DNA of 64,000 bases from Clostridia bacterium (GTDB lineage Bacteria; Bacillota; Clostridia; Oscillospirales; Acutalibacteraceae). Below are positions 44,672 through 54,345 of the stretch, piece after piece. The notes beneath the pieces were generated by a model. The model worked only from the letters and a program-made list of their open reading frames with translations. It ran no database searches and was not told the origin of the DNA. The DNA is taken from assembly GCA_017548045.1 (NCBI GenBank), contig JAFYNR010000022.1:1-64000 (forward strand), in the 5' to 3' direction. The translations under genes and the position numbers were made by a program. Numbering within the stretch: position 1 is the first letter of the stretch; the number at the start of each line of letters is the position of its first letter.

Positions 44672-45805
44672 ATGAAATTTAAGTTCAATTCCGACGGCAA
44701 GTTCAGAATTCTTCTTTTCGGAGATATTCACGAACATACCGATTACAAAACCAACCCGAAATTCAAGGATATGCAGAAGCTTATGAACGCTGCACTGGAT
44801 GAATTCAAGCCCGATTTGTGCGTTCTTCTCGGCGATAACTGCAACACGGGTATCTATACGGAAGACCCTGAAAAATTCAGAGAAATGCTCAAAGATGTGG
44901 TTGCACCCATCACAAGCAGAAGCATTCCCGTTGCGGCGGTTCTCGGCAATCATGAGCACGACCACGGGCACGAGAACGAAATCGTTGCCGAATACGGTAA
45001 GCTGGGTATAATAACAAGAAACGATGCCCCCGACGAGGTTACGGGCAACGCAAACTTCAAGGAGCTTATCTATTCATCCGACGGAGAAAAGCCCGTTTTC
45101 TGCCTTTGGTTCATCGACTCGAACAACTGCCACGAAAACAGAGAAATCTCGCATTATGATTACGTTCACACGGATCAGATTGAGTGGTTTGAGGCTGAAA
45201 GCGAAAAGCTTAAAGAACTGAACGGCGGAGAGCCTATGCCTTCGTTTATTTTTCAGCATACTCCCGTTCCCGAAGAATATGAGCTTCTGCGAAAGGCTCA
45301 TTTCTGGGAACTTCCCGTTTCGGTAAGAGGATATAACACCAAAAGAAAAACCTTCTACGTCGGCAAAAAGGGTACGGCGGATTACGTGGGCGAAGGCCCC
45401 TGCTCACCCGACGTAAACAACGGACAGTTTGAAAGCTGGAAAAAGGTCGGCGGAGTTCTCGGCGCGTTTTTCGGTCACGACCATCTTAACGATTTTTCAG
45501 GCTTCGTTGACGGAATATTTATGGCTCAGCATAAAACGGCAGGCTTCCGTGCATACACCGACGGCTGCAGAAGCTGTGTAAGGCTTGTTACCATTGACGA
45601 AAAGAACCCGACAAAATTTGAGCAGCAGCTCAAGCGCTTCAAGCAGTTCGGTCTGAAAAGCGAAAGCCTGGGCTTCGTTATGAGGCATTTCACGGACAGA
45701 CAGGTTATTACAATGCACGTGCTGGGATATCTCGCACTTGCAGCAGCAGGCGTAACCGGTATTGCATTCCTTGTCAAATATCTTATAGAACATTTCGGAG
45801 GTTAA
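44672..45805 (+). CDS. Metallophosphoesterase with C-terminal membrane anchor
   Basis: 377 residues from ATG 44672 (AAGGTGA upstream). Motifs: FGDIHEH, LGDNCN, GNHEHDHGHE, HTPVPEE and GHDHLND, the full dinuclear-metal set of calcineurin-like enzymes (PhoD/PA-type). There is no signal peptide; a hydrophobic helix (VLGYLALAAAGVTGIAFLV) ends the protein, so the catalytic domain probably faces the cytosol. Between a YfcC and an MFS transporter it might recycle a phosphorylated intermediate of an imported compound. Confidence 0.82.
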   Translation: MKFKFNSDGKFRILLFGDIHEHTDYKTNPKFKDMQKLMNAALDEFKPDLCVLLGDNCNTGIYTEDPEKFREMLKDVVAPITSRSIPVAAVLGNHEHDHGHENEIVAEYGKLGIITRNDAPDEVTGNANFKELIYSSDGEKPVFCLWFIDSNNCHENREISHYDYVHTDQIEWFEAESEKLKELNGGEPMPSFIFQHTPVPEEYELLRKAHFWELPVSVRGYNTKRKTFYVGKKGTADYVGEGPCSPDVNNGQFESWKKVGGVLGAFFGHDHLNDFSGFVDGIFMAQHKTAGFRAYTDGCRSCVRLVTIDEKNPTKFEQQLKRFKQFGLKSESLGFVMRHFTDRQVITMHVLGYLALAAAGVTGIAFLVKYLIEHFGG

Positions 45806-45809
45806 CACT

Positions 45810-47138
45810 ATGGAAAAAGCAAAAAAACTCAGTCCCTCGCTTATTCTGAACATACTCCTTTTCGGCTTTATGGGTCAGGTAGCATGGGCAGTTGAAAACA
45901 ATTTCTTCAACCTTTTTCTTTTCAACGAAGTAGGCGGCACCCCTCAGGATATTTCAAATATGGTTATGGCAAGCTCGATTGTTGCCGTGCTCACAACCCT
46001 CTTTATGGGAAGCCTCAGCGATAAAATCAACAAGCGTAAAATTTTTATCTGTGCAGGCTACATCGTATGGGGCTTTACCGTTATGGCATTTGCCCTTATT
46101 TCTCCCGAAAACGTAGCAAAGGTTATGGGCACTACTCCCGCCGCCGCAGTTTCAACAACAATTATCCTCGTAATCGTTATGGACTGCATTATGACCTTTA
46201 TGGGTTCAACCAGTAATGATGCCGCATTCAATGCCTGGATTACGGATATCACGTCATCCTCAAACAGAGCAAAGACCGAATCCATTCTCGCACTGCTTCC
46301 CGTTATCGCAATGGTTGCGGTTACTGCCGCATTCGGCTCACTCTCGGGCAAATTCGGTTACCCTGCCTGCTTTATCGGTCTGGGTGCAATCGTTACAATC
46401 TGCGGTATCGTAGGCATATTCTCAATCAAAGAATCAAGAACGGGTGTTGTTACGACGGTTAACTTCACTCAGGCTCTTACCTACGGCTTCAGACCTTCCG
46501 TTATCAAAAATAACAAAAGCCTTTACATTTCGCTTGTATGTATGGGTATATTCGCAGTTGCAAGCCAGGTATTCTTCCCCTATCTTTTCATCTACGTTGC
46601 TCACTACATCGATATGAACACCCTTAAGCTCACAGCACCCGTAATCATTCTTGCGGTTGTTGTGGTTGTCGGTGCCGTTGCCGCACTTATTTCAATCGTT
46701 CTTCTCAGCGACAAAAAAGGTAAGGCTCCCTTCCTTTTCCCCTCTGCGGCATTCTTTGTAATCGGTCTTATTCTCATATATTTTGCAGACAGAAACATCA
46801 TTTGGTTTGCACTTGCGGCAATTATAGCGCTGGTAGGCTACGGTCTGCTTATGATTATGCTTAATGCCGCCGTACGTGACTTCACACCCGAGGACAAGGC
46901 AGGTCAGCTTCAGGGCATCAGAATGATATTCTCGGTTCTTCTGCCTATGACAATCGGCCCCGAAATTGCAGTTAAGGTTACGGATATGTACGCAACCGCA
47001 CAGTATGCAAACGATTACGGCGAAATGGTTAACATTCCCGCACCTCACATCTACCTTGCCGCTGCGGCAGTCGGTGCGCTTATCGTAATTCCCCTCTTCT
47101 TCCTTGCAAAGGAATTCAAGAAGCAGAGGGCACAGTAA
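45810..47138 (+). CDS. MFS transporter
   Basis: 442 residues, 12 predicted helices. The loop 2-3 motif reads GSLSDKINKRKIF, the classical MFS signature, and the opposite half carries a weaker copy. The first helix (GFMGQVAWAVENNFFNLFL) and a helix with DCIMTFMGSTSNDAAFNAWI resemble sugar/SLC45-like carriers. Starts five bases after the phosphoesterase with a GGAGG site, so the pair is coupled. Substrate unknown; a sugar or sugar phosphate would fit. Confidence 0.82.
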   Translation: MEKAKKLSPSLILNILLFGFMGQVAWAVENNFFNLFLFNEVGGTPQDISNMVMASSIVAVLTTLFMGSLSDKINKRKIFICAGYIVWGFTVMAFALISPENVAKVMGTTPAAAVSTTIILVIVMDCIMTFMGSTSNDAAFNAWITDITSSSNRAKTESILALLPVIAMVAVTAAFGSLSGKFGYPACFIGLGAIVTICGIVGIFSIKESRTGVVTTVNFTQALTYGFRPSVIKNNKSLYISLVCMGIFAVASQVFFPYLFIYVAHYIDMNTLKLTAPVIILAVVVVVGAVAALISIVLLSDKKGKAPFLFPSAAFFVIGLILIYFADRNIIWFALAAIIALVGYGLLMIMLNAAVRDFTPEDKAGQLQGIRMIFSVLLPMTIGPEIAVKVTDMYATAQYANDYGEMVNIPAPHIYLAAAAVGALIVIPLFFLAKEFKKQRAQ

Positions 47139-47171
47139 ACACCTATCCGATTCAAAGAAGGTAAATCTGAA

Positions 47172-48527
47172 ATGAATATTATTATTGTCGGTTTGGGCAA
47201 GCTCGGTCTTACAATGACAAAGCAGCTTGTCAAGGAAGGTCACAGCATCACCGTTGTTGACACAAATAACGATAAGCTGACCTCCGCAGTTGATACCTAT
47301 GACGTTATGGGTGTATGCGGAAACGGTGCTACCTGCGAAGCTCTTGAAACCGCAGGTGCGGCAAAGGCAAAACTGATTATTGCCGCAACGGCATCCGATG
47401 AAATGAACATTCTTTGCTGTCTTATTGCAAACAGAATGGGAACCGAAAACACAATCGCCCGTGTCCGCAATCCGGATTATGCGGCACAAATGCAGTTTCT
47501 GCGTAACGAGCTTGGCATAAGTATGATTGTTAATCCCGAGTTTGAAACCGCAAACGAAATCTCAAGAATCATACGCTTCCCATCTGCCGCAAATCTGGAT
47601 TCTTTTGCAAGAGGCAAAATTGAAATCGCAAGCATCAGAATTCATTCCGACAACGCACTTTGCGACACTCCCCTTTACGATTTGCGTAAAAAAAGCAAGG
47701 CTAAGGTGCTTGTCTGCGCAGTGCAGAGAAACGACGAGGTTTTTATCCCCTCAGGTGATTTTGTTATCAGATGTGACGATACCATCAGCATAACGGGCAC
47801 GAGGGCGGAGCTTTCCCTCTTTATGAAGCAGACGGGAGTTTATAAGCAAAGAATCAAAAACGTTATGATTATCGGCGGCGGCAGAATAGGCTACTACCTT
47901 GCAAAGCTGCTTTCCGATACGGGCAGAAATATAAAGCTTATTGAAAACAACGATAAAAGATGCTATAACCTTGCAGATATGCTTGACGACGTTACCGTTG
48001 TTCACGGTGACGGAACGGATCAGGATTTGCTTGACGAACAGGGTCTTGAAAGGCAGGACGCCCTTGTTTCGCTTACGGGTATTGATGAGGAAAATATTAT
48101 CGTTTCAATGTATGCCGAATCAAAGGGCATTAACAAGGTTATAACCAAGGTTAACCGCCACTCATATTCAATCCTCAACGATATCGGTCTTGAAACCGTT
48201 GTGTCGCCTCAGATTGTTGCAGGTAACCTTGTTACCCGTTACGTCCGTGCCCTTCACAATTCCGCAGGCAATTCACAGATGCAGACACTTCACAAGCTGG
48301 TTAACGGCAAGGTTGAAGCCGTAGAATTTATTGTTCCCGAGGGTGCAGGCTACCAAAACATTCCGTTCAAGGACCTTAATCTGCTGCCCAATATTCTTAT
48401 AGGCTGTATCATCCGCAACGGCAAAACCATTTTCCCCGGCGGTAATGACGTTATGAAAGCAGACGACAGCGTTATCGTTGTTACTGCAGGCAGAATAATC
48501 GAAGACCTTCACGATATTTTCGTCTGA
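47172..48527 (+). CDS. trkA: Trk potassium uptake system regulatory subunit
   Basis: 451 residues, two tandem RCK units. Each has an NAD-binding loop: IIVGLGKLGLTM (residues 4-15) and MIIGGGRIGYYL (about 231-242), each followed by a TrkA-C domain. It gates TrkH in response to nucleotides. Downstream trkH starts 18 bases later, giving the standard cytosolic-membrane pair. Confidence 0.93.
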   Translation: MNIIIVGLGKLGLTMTKQLVKEGHSITVVDTNNDKLTSAVDTYDVMGVCGNGATCEALETAGAAKAKLIIAATASDEMNILCCLIANRMGTENTIARVRNPDYAAQMQFLRNELGISMIVNPEFETANEISRIIRFPSAANLDSFARGKIEIASIRIHSDNALCDTPLYDLRKKSKAKVLVCAVQRNDEVFIPSGDFVIRCDDTISITGTRAELSLFMKQTGVYKQRIKNVMIIGGGRIGYYLAKLLSDTGRNIKLIENNDKRCYNLADMLDDVTVVHGDGTDQDLLDEQGLERQDALVSLTGIDEENIIVSMYAESKGINKVITKVNRHSYSILNDIGLETVVSPQIVAGNLVTRYVRALHNSAGNSQMQTLHKLVNGKVEAVEFIVPEGAGYQNIPFKDLNLLPNILIGCIIRNGKTIFPGGNDVMKADDSVIVVTAGRIIEDLHDIFV

Positions 48528-48545
48528 TTCATCCGGAGGAACAGT

Positions 48546-49997
48546 ATGAATTACAGAATGATATCATATTATATCGGCAGGATTCTGCTTATTGAAGCTT
48601 TTCTTCTGATTTTTCCTGCCGTCGGTTCACTGGTTTACGGTGACGGAACACTGCTTTCCTTTGCGGTAACAATCGGCGCACTGACACTCACCGGTATGCT
48701 GGCCGTACGCAAAAAGCCCGAAAAGGCTTCGATTTATGCCAAAGAAGGCTACGTTATCGTTGCACTCACCTGGATACTTATGTCGCTTTTCGGCGCACTT
48801 CCCTTCTATATCAGCGGCCATATTCCCAGCTTTACCGATGCGTTTTTTGAAACCGTTTCAGGCTTCACCACAACAGGCTCAACCATACTCAGAAGTGTCG
48901 AGGCCTTGCCCAAAAGCCTTCTTTTCTGGCGTAGCTTCACTCACTGGATAGGCGGTATGGGTATCCTTGTTTTTGTTATTGCGATTATGCCGAAAGCTGA
49001 AAGTTCCTCAATGCACGTTATGAGGGCTGAAGTACCGGGCCCCACCGTAGGCAAGCTTGTTTCAAAGCTGCGTGCATCCGCAAGAATTCTTTACGGAATT
49101 TATTGTGTTATGACCGCAATTCAGATTATTATGCTTTTCGCCGGCGGTATGCCTCTTTTTGACAGTATTGTAAATGCTTTTGCAACCGCAGGTACAGGCG
49201 GCTTCGGCGTTCTGAACAACAGCATTGAAGGATATAACAGCGTTTACTCGGAAATGGTAATCGCAGTGTTTATGCTCCTTTTCGGCGTTAACTTCAATCT
49301 TTATTATATGTTCCTTGTAAGGCAAGGAAAACAGGCGATAAAAAGCGAAGAACTCCGCTGGTATATCGGAATTGTTGCAGGCTCAACACTTCTTATTGCC
49401 GTAAGTCTGTTCACTTCAACAAGCAATGACGTTGCAGATTCGTTCCGACTTGCATTTTTCCAGGTTTCTTCAATCATAACCACCACGGGATTTTCCACGG
49501 CGAACTTCAATACCTGGCCCGTAATATCAAAATTCACTCTTGTGTTTCTGATGTTTATAGGTGCCTGTGCAGGTTCAACAGGCGGTGGTATCAAGGTTTC
49601 AAGACTTGTTATTCTTGTTAAAAGCGGTCTTCGTGACATAAAAAAAGCAATTAATCCAAGAAGCATAGAAACCGTAAAAATCGATAAAAGAACCGTTGAA
49701 GAACCTGTTGTGAAAAGCGTTTCTGTTTTCTTTGCAACCTATATGCTTGTTATTGCAGTATCCGTATTGGCTGTTTCGATTGACGGCTTCAACCTCGAAA
49801 CAACCACAACTGCCGTTATTGCCTGTATGAGCAATATCGGTCCCGGTATGGGTGCGGTAGGACCCTACGGCAATTTTGCGGATTTCTCGATTCTCAGCAA
49901 GCTTGTGCTCAGCTTTGATATGCTTGCAGGCAGACTTGAGCTTATTCCCATGCTTATGCTTTTCTCACCCTACGCATGGGCAAAGAAATATTCATAA
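48546..49997 (+). CDS. trkH: Trk potassium uptake system membrane subunit
   Basis: 483 residues with the four MPM repeats of TrkH/KtrB channels. Filter-like sequences include SGFTTTGST, FATAGTGGFG, ITTTGFSTANF and the last-repeat MSNIGPGMGAVGP. It forms the potassium-conducting pore gated by TrkA. GGAGGAAC precedes the ATG. Last gene of the run, closed by a terminator. Confidence 0.93.
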   Translation: MNYRMISYYIGRILLIEAFLLIFPAVGSLVYGDGTLLSFAVTIGALTLTGMLAVRKKPEKASIYAKEGYVIVALTWILMSLFGALPFYISGHIPSFTDAFFETVSGFTTTGSTILRSVEALPKSLLFWRSFTHWIGGMGILVFVIAIMPKAESSSMHVMRAEVPGPTVGKLVSKLRASARILYGIYCVMTAIQIIMLFAGGMPLFDSIVNAFATAGTGGFGVLNNSIEGYNSVYSEMVIAVFMLLFGVNFNLYYMFLVRQGKQAIKSEELRWYIGIVAGSTLLIAVSLFTSTSNDVADSFRLAFFQVSSIITTTGFSTANFNTWPVISKFTLVFLMFIGACAGSTGGGIKVSRLVILVKSGLRDIKKAINPRSIETVKIDKRTVEEPVVKSVSVFFATYMLVIAVSVLAVSIDGFNLETTTTAVIACMSNIGPGMGAVGPYGNFADFSILSKLVLSFDMLAGRLELIPMLMLFSPYAWAKKYS

Positions 49998-50004
49998 TAA
50001 CGAT

Positions 50005-50043
50005 AAGCCTTGGATTTCGTCATTGAAACCCAAGGCTTTTTTA
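50005..50043. terminator. Terminator after trkH
   Basis: AAGCCTTGG (50005-50013) pairs with CCAAGGCTT (50030-50038), with an inner GGATTTC/GAAACCC pairing, then a T run; shared with the convergent HAD gene. Confidence 0.8.
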
Positions 50044-50054
50044 TTTTATATCCG

Positions 50055-50621
50055 TTATTTTATTTTTATTATTTTATCGCCCTTTACGAGATATGCGTTT
50101 TGCGCAAGGTCAATTATGGGTTGATCGTTGAGAGAATCCGTATAGAAATTCTCAATAACCGCATCGGGATAGTATTTTTTGAACATTTTTACCTTGTTCT
50201 CACGAAAGCAGAAATTTTTAATCGCAAAATTTTCACGGTCTGTTTCGGTGGAAACAATATTCTTTATTCCCGTTCTTCTTCCCATTTCTTCAAGAACAAC
50301 GTCAAACCCTGCCGAAAGAATAACGTCATCGTCTTTTCTTATTTCCGCATAAAAAGGCTTGATTTTACCGATATTCTTATCCCAGAATTTCTTTATATCC
50401 CCTTCAAGGTCGGCAACACCGCGGCAATAGCTTTCAACAAGAGTACCGTATTCATTCAGCGCCTCGTTAATTGTGATTTTACGCGCCTTGTATTTCAGCA
50501 AAGCAACAATAACCTTCGGTAAATACAAAAGTAATTTCGGGTCACGCTTCATATAGTAAAGAAAAAAATCTATTGCGGATTCGCCTTTGTATATCGTGTT
50601 GTCAAAATCATAAACGTTCAT
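50055..50621 (-). CDS. HAD superfamily hydrolase (phosphoserine phosphatase-like)
   Basis: 188 residues. HAD motif I is DFDNTI (D5, D7), motif II the serine of LSAGFDVVL, motif III a lysine near NKVKMFKKYY, motif IV TDSLNDQPIIDLA. The helical cap sits between motifs I and II (HAD-IB type). It hydrolyses a small phosphorylated metabolite, unknown which. Transcribed from a divergent promoter shared with the MATE gene. Confidence 0.82.
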   Translation of the reverse strand: MNVYDFDNTIYKGESAIDFFLYYMKRDPKLLLYLPKVIVALLKYKARKITINEALNEYGTLVESYCRGVADLEGDIKKFWDKNIGKIKPFYAEIRKDDDVILSAGFDVVLEEMGRRTGIKNIVSTETDRENFAIKNFCFRENKVKMFKKYYPDAVIENFYTDSLNDQPIIDLAQNAYLVKGDKIIKIK

Positions 50622-50637
50622 ATTATCACCTACGTGT

Positions 50638-50666
50638 ATTATACTTGATTATAATCAATTTTTCAA
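50638..50666 (-). promoter_or_regulatory. Promoter of the HAD gene with a palindrome in its spacer
   Basis: Minus strand: TTGAAA (50666-50661), 17-base spacer, TATAAT (50643-50638). The spacer contains the perfect 14-base palindrome TTGATTATAATCAA (50645-50658), a likely operator. Confidence 0.65.
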
Positions 50667-50670
50667 CAAG

Positions 50671-50699
50671 TTGAAATTATTAAAAACAGGTGATATAAT
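50671..50699 (+). promoter_or_regulatory. Promoter of the MATE gene
   Basis: TTGAAA (50671-50676), 17-base spacer, TATAAT (50694-50699) in an extended form (TGATATAAT). Its -35 is four bases from the opposed -35 of the HAD promoter, so the two compete or are co-regulated. Confidence 0.65.
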
Positions 50700-50729
50700 T
50701 AGTTCAAATCAATCACGGAGAAAACGAGA

Positions 50730-52085
50730 ATGAAAATCAAAGACAGAGCATTTTACAAAGTATTTTTCACAATGACACTCACAATGGCGGTGCAGAATCT
50801 GATCGTATTCGGTGTTAACCTTGCAGATTCCGTTATGATGGGTGCATACAGCGAAACCGCACTCAGCGGAGTGGGAATCTGCAACAACATTCAGTTCTTT
50901 CTGAATATGGCGGCTTCGGGCATTGCCTCCGGTATGACGGTTATTGCCTCTCAGTATTGGGGTCAAAAAGAAAAAAAGCCCATTTACAGGGTATCGGCAG
51001 TTGCAATGTGGATAAGCATTGTTTTTTCTATGCTGATTTTCGGCTTTGCCGCCCTTGCCCCTGAAACCCTCATAAGACTCTTCACGGATAAAGAGGCGGT
51101 TATTGAGCAGGCTGTGCTTTACCTGGATATTATAAAATATACCTATTTATTATTTGCACTGACAACAGTAATGCTTGCAATTCTGCGAAGCGTTGAAACC
51201 GTCAGAATAGGATTCTACGTTTCGCTTTCATCCTTTGCAGTCAATATTCTTCTCAATTATATGCTTATTTACGGCAAATTCGGCGCACCCGAAATGGGAA
51301 TAAGAGGTGCGGCCCTTGCAACCCTTGTTTCAAGGGCGATTGAACTTGCGGTTGTTGTAATATACATATTGTTTGTTGACAAAAAGCTGAAAATGAAGCT
51401 TCGCGACCTGTTTATAACAGATGCTCAGATGCTGAAAGATTATTTCAAAACAGGGCTTCCTCTTATGATGAGCAGTGTATCCTGGGGCATTGCAATGAGC
51501 ATTCAGGGAGCAATCATCGGCAGACTTATCGAAAGCGCTATTGCGGCAAACAGCATTGCCACCACAATTTTTCAGGTTGCAACGGTTATCTGCTACGCTT
51601 CAAGCAATGTAGCCTGCGTGCTTATAGGCAAAACCATAGGCGAAAACAAATCTCTTGATATTATCAAACGCCGAAGCAAAATGCTTCAGCTTATCTTCCT
51701 GGGTATAGGTATTGTATCAAGCGCAATTCTCCTGCTGACAAAAAATCTTATCATTGATTTTTACAATGCAACGCCGCAGACCGTTGACATCACAAATCAG
51801 TTTATATGGGTGCTTTGTGTTACGATTATCGGCACGGCTTATGAAGCCCCCAGCCTTTGCGGAATTGTTTCGGGCGGCGGCGATACGTCCTTCGTGCTAA
51901 AAAATGATATAATCTTTATGTGGCTTATCGTTCTGCCAATGAGCATACTCAGCGCCTTTGTTTTCAAGTTCCCCGTTGTTGTTACTTTTGCCTGCCTCAA
52001 GGCAGATCAGGTGCTGAAATGTGCGGTTGCAGTGGTGAAGGTCAATAAATTCAACTGGATAAAAAAAGTTACAAAATCAACATAA
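50730..52085 (+). CDS. MATE family efflux transporter
   Basis: 451 residues, 12 helices. The N-half signature reads NLIVFGVNLADSVMMGAYSE with GIASGMTVIASQYWGQK, and the C-half has VAFSxx-like CVLIGKTIGENK. MATE proteins export cationic or organic compounds with sodium or protons. Multidrug export is the default guess; no specific substrate is indicated. Confidence 0.9.
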   Translation: MKIKDRAFYKVFFTMTLTMAVQNLIVFGVNLADSVMMGAYSETALSGVGICNNIQFFLNMAASGIASGMTVIASQYWGQKEKKPIYRVSAVAMWISIVFSMLIFGFAALAPETLIRLFTDKEAVIEQAVLYLDIIKYTYLLFALTTVMLAILRSVETVRIGFYVSLSSFAVNILLNYMLIYGKFGAPEMGIRGAALATLVSRAIELAVVVIYILFVDKKLKMKLRDLFITDAQMLKDYFKTGLPLMMSSVSWGIAMSIQGAIIGRLIESAIAANSIATTIFQVATVICYASSNVACVLIGKTIGENKSLDIIKRRSKMLQLIFLGIGIVSSAILLLTKNLIIDFYNATPQTVDITNQFIWVLCVTIIGTAYEAPSLCGIVSGGGDTSFVLKNDIIFMWLIVLPMSILSAFVFKFPVVVTFACLKADQVLKCAVAVVKVNKFNWIKKVTKST

Positions 52086-52087
52086 AA

Positions 52088-52124
52088 AACGGCTTGTGCG
52101 GAACATTAATCCGTACAAGCCGTT
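52088..52124. terminator. Terminator between MATE and the radical SAM operon
   Basis: AACGGCTTGT (52088-52097) pairs with ACAAGCCGTT (52115-52124); an inner GCGGA/TCCGT extends the stem. The genes converge here. Confidence 0.8.
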
Positions 52125-52127
52125 TCA

Positions 52128-53600
52128 TTATTTAAGGCCGTATTTTTTCAGTATTTTTCTGTGCATATTGGAATAATAAAAAACCGTCAAAAACTGCTTT
52201 GCAGATACATATGTACCGTAAAAAAAGCCTTTTATTCCGTGCCTGAAAATTCTGTTTATTGCATCCCCTGCCATCTTCTTGATGATACCGAAGGAATCAT
52301 CCTTGACAGAATCCTTGCCTGTGAATGCCTTCCACTGAAAATAATGGTGTATAACCTTAAGATCCTTATCGGGCACAGCAGAAAGATTCACTATTATCTT
52401 ATCGGTAGCCCTTTGCTCAACCTTAAGCGCAACATCCTTTATTGTGTCGGGATAACTGAATTTACCCTCTGCCCTTGCACGGTCATAAATCTCCGAATTC
52501 GGAAGCGGAGTAAGAATATTCATAACAACAAGGCTTGCACCCAATCCGTTGGCAAAGGTTACCGTTCTTTTTGTTTCTTCAGGTGTTTCGTCTGGAAATC
52601 CGATTATGAAAGATGCCTGAACGGTTATGCCTGCCTTTTCGCACCAGCCTATTGTTTCTTTGGCGGAGGAAAGGTCGATATTCTTCTTTATGCTCTTTAT
52701 TCTTTCGGGGTCGCCGCTTTCGATACCGAAAAGAATCCAGCGGCAGCCTGCCTTATACATAAGCTTTATATCATCTTCGTTCAGCACGCCCAAGCGCATC
52801 TGACAGCCCCATATGAGCTTGTAATTGCGTTCAATAAGCATTTCACAAAGCTTTGTGCGAAGTTCTCGTTTAGGCAGAAACAGTTCATCGGAAAAATAAA
52901 TTCCGTTAACTCCGCAGCCGTAAAGATAATCTATATCGCGGATTATCTGTTCGGGATTTCTGCACCTGTTTCTGTTCTGATGAAACTGCTGGTTTGAACA
53001 GAAGGTGCACCGTGCAGGGCATCCCTTTGAAGCGTGAAGATACACCATTTTATCACAACCGAAGAATGATGAAAAATATTTTTCAACCTTCACCATACTC
53101 CAATCAATATCGGGAAAAAGCGAAATATCCGCCACATCTCTGGGCGCGGTATATTTAATTTTTCCGTTTTCGGTATAAGCAAGACCCTGAACAGCAGAAA
53201 CATCTGAGCCGCACTCAAGCGTATTCACAAGCTCAAGCCAGGTGATTTCACCCTCTCCAAGAGTTATGAAATCGGGCTTCGCTTCTCTGAGAATAAGTTC
53301 GGGCATTGCAGTTGCCGCCTGACCGCCCCATACAACGGTTATCCCCATACCCTTTATTTTTTCGGTAAGCCTTTTTGCTTCTATGCTGCCAAGAAATGAC
53401 ATTGCGGTAATGCCCACAACATCCGGCTTGAATTCTTTTATGCTTGCCTCAACGTCGTTTGCCTCTGCAAGACATTCAACAAGCTTCACTTCGTGGCCGT
53501 AATGCTTCAGATAGCTTGCAATTGAAAGAAGCCCGAGGGGCAGAGAGGGCACCCTTATAAAAACGGGCATCGGAGGATTTATAAGCATTATCTTCAACAT
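52128..53600 (-). CDS. B12-binding-domain radical SAM protein (methyltransferase-like)
   Basis: 490 residues from ATG 53600 (AAGGTGG five bases upstream). N-terminal B12-binding-type Rossmann domain (IMLINPPMP, SYLKHYGHEV, PDVVGITAMSFLG, VVWGGQAAT, LGEGE); the cobalamin histidine motif is not clearly present. Radical SAM motif C194-x3-C198-x2-C201 (GCPARCTFCSN), then SDELFLP, FGIESGD and SFIIGFPDETPEET. About 110 further residues follow. Related enzymes methylate or rearrange lipids and natural products. Last gene of the operon behind the GT2 gene; not a close paralog of the other four. Confidence 0.85.
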   Translation of the reverse strand: MLKIMLINPPMPVFIRVPSLPLGLLSIASYLKHYGHEVKLVECLAEANDVEASIKEFKPDVVGITAMSFLGSIEAKRLTEKIKGMGITVVWGGQAATAMPELILREAKPDFITLGEGEITWLELVNTLECGSDVSAVQGLAYTENGKIKYTAPRDVADISLFPDIDWSMVKVEKYFSSFFGCDKMVYLHASKGCPARCTFCSNQQFHQNRNRCRNPEQIIRDIDYLYGCGVNGIYFSDELFLPKRELRTKLCEMLIERNYKLIWGCQMRLGVLNEDDIKLMYKAGCRWILFGIESGDPERIKSIKKNIDLSSAKETIGWCEKAGITVQASFIIGFPDETPEETKRTVTFANGLGASLVVMNILTPLPNSEIYDRARAEGKFSYPDTIKDVALKVEQRATDKIIVNLSAVPDKDLKVIHHYFQWKAFTGKDSVKDDSFGIIKKMAGDAINRIFRHGIKGFFYGTYVSAKQFLTVFYYSNMHRKILKKYGLK

Positions 53601-53614
53601 CGTCACCACCTTTT

Positions 53615-54343
53615 TTATTTGAGTAAATCCTGCTTTTTCATAAATCTGATATGAAGCGCGGTTGAAAAATATTTTGCGGTCTGTCTGAATGAATTACTTG
53701 ATTTGCCCTGCTTTCTGCCGTAGCAGTTTGTGGGTATTTCGACAAATCTGCAGCCAAGCCTCAAGGGCTTGAGAACAAGCTCAAGCAAAATCGGGAAGCC
53801 CATACTCTCCCATTTTATACTGCGGTAAATTTCCGTAGGCACAATCTGATTGGGATTTGTAAAATCAGTCATTTTTCTTCCGAACAAAACCGTCAGAAAC
53901 TTCTGACCCAGATAATTCATAACATAACGTGATCTGCTGTAATTTATGAATCTGCAGCCGGGCAGCCAGCGGGAGGTTTTAACTATAATATCGCCGTTTT
54001 CTTTCGCTTTTTCTATCATCTGCGGAACACATTCAAGGTCAAGGGCGTTATCCGACGCAACGATCATACAGTGAGAACCCTTTGCAATATCAAAAAGCTC
54101 TACGAGAGCACCGATTCCCCTTTTCTTCTGATTGGCAACAACTATTTTACCCTTTTCATCTTCTTGTTTGATTCGGTTTACAACCGCTTCACATTCAGAA
54201 GTTATATGGGGAGCTTTGAGAATGATTATTTCTTTGATATCATCGGGTTTGCACAGGCGGAGTATTTCGCTGACTGCATTTTCGAGAGACTCCGTTTCAT
54301 CAACGGCACCCATCAGAATTGATACGTTTTTAAACTCTGCCAT
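53615..54343 (-). CDS. Family 2 glycosyltransferase (polyprenol-phosphate mannosyltransferase type)
   Basis: 242 residues. The N-terminus SILMGAVDETESL, the metal-site region VASDNALDLECVP and the end FVEIPTNCYGRKQGKSSNSF are the GT2 pattern of DPM/GtrB-like enzymes that move a sugar from an NDP-donor to a lipid carrier. The usual DxD reads SDNALD. It lacks C-terminal membrane anchors, so it would be a peripheral enzyme. Two bases from the fourth radical SAM gene and 14 from the B12-type one, so all three are surely one operon. Confidence 0.8.
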   Translation of the reverse strand: MAEFKNVSILMGAVDETESLENAVSEILRLCKPDDIKEIIILKAPHITSECEAVVNRIKQEDEKGKIVVANQKKRGIGALVELFDIAKGSHCMIVASDNALDLECVPQMIEKAKENGDIIVKTSRWLPGCRFINYSRSRYVMNYLGQKFLTVLFGRKMTDFTNPNQIVPTEIYRSIKWESMGFPILLELVLKPLRLGCRFVEIPTNCYGRKQGKSSNSFRQTAKYFSTALHIRFMKKQDLLK

Positions 54344-54345
54344 AA

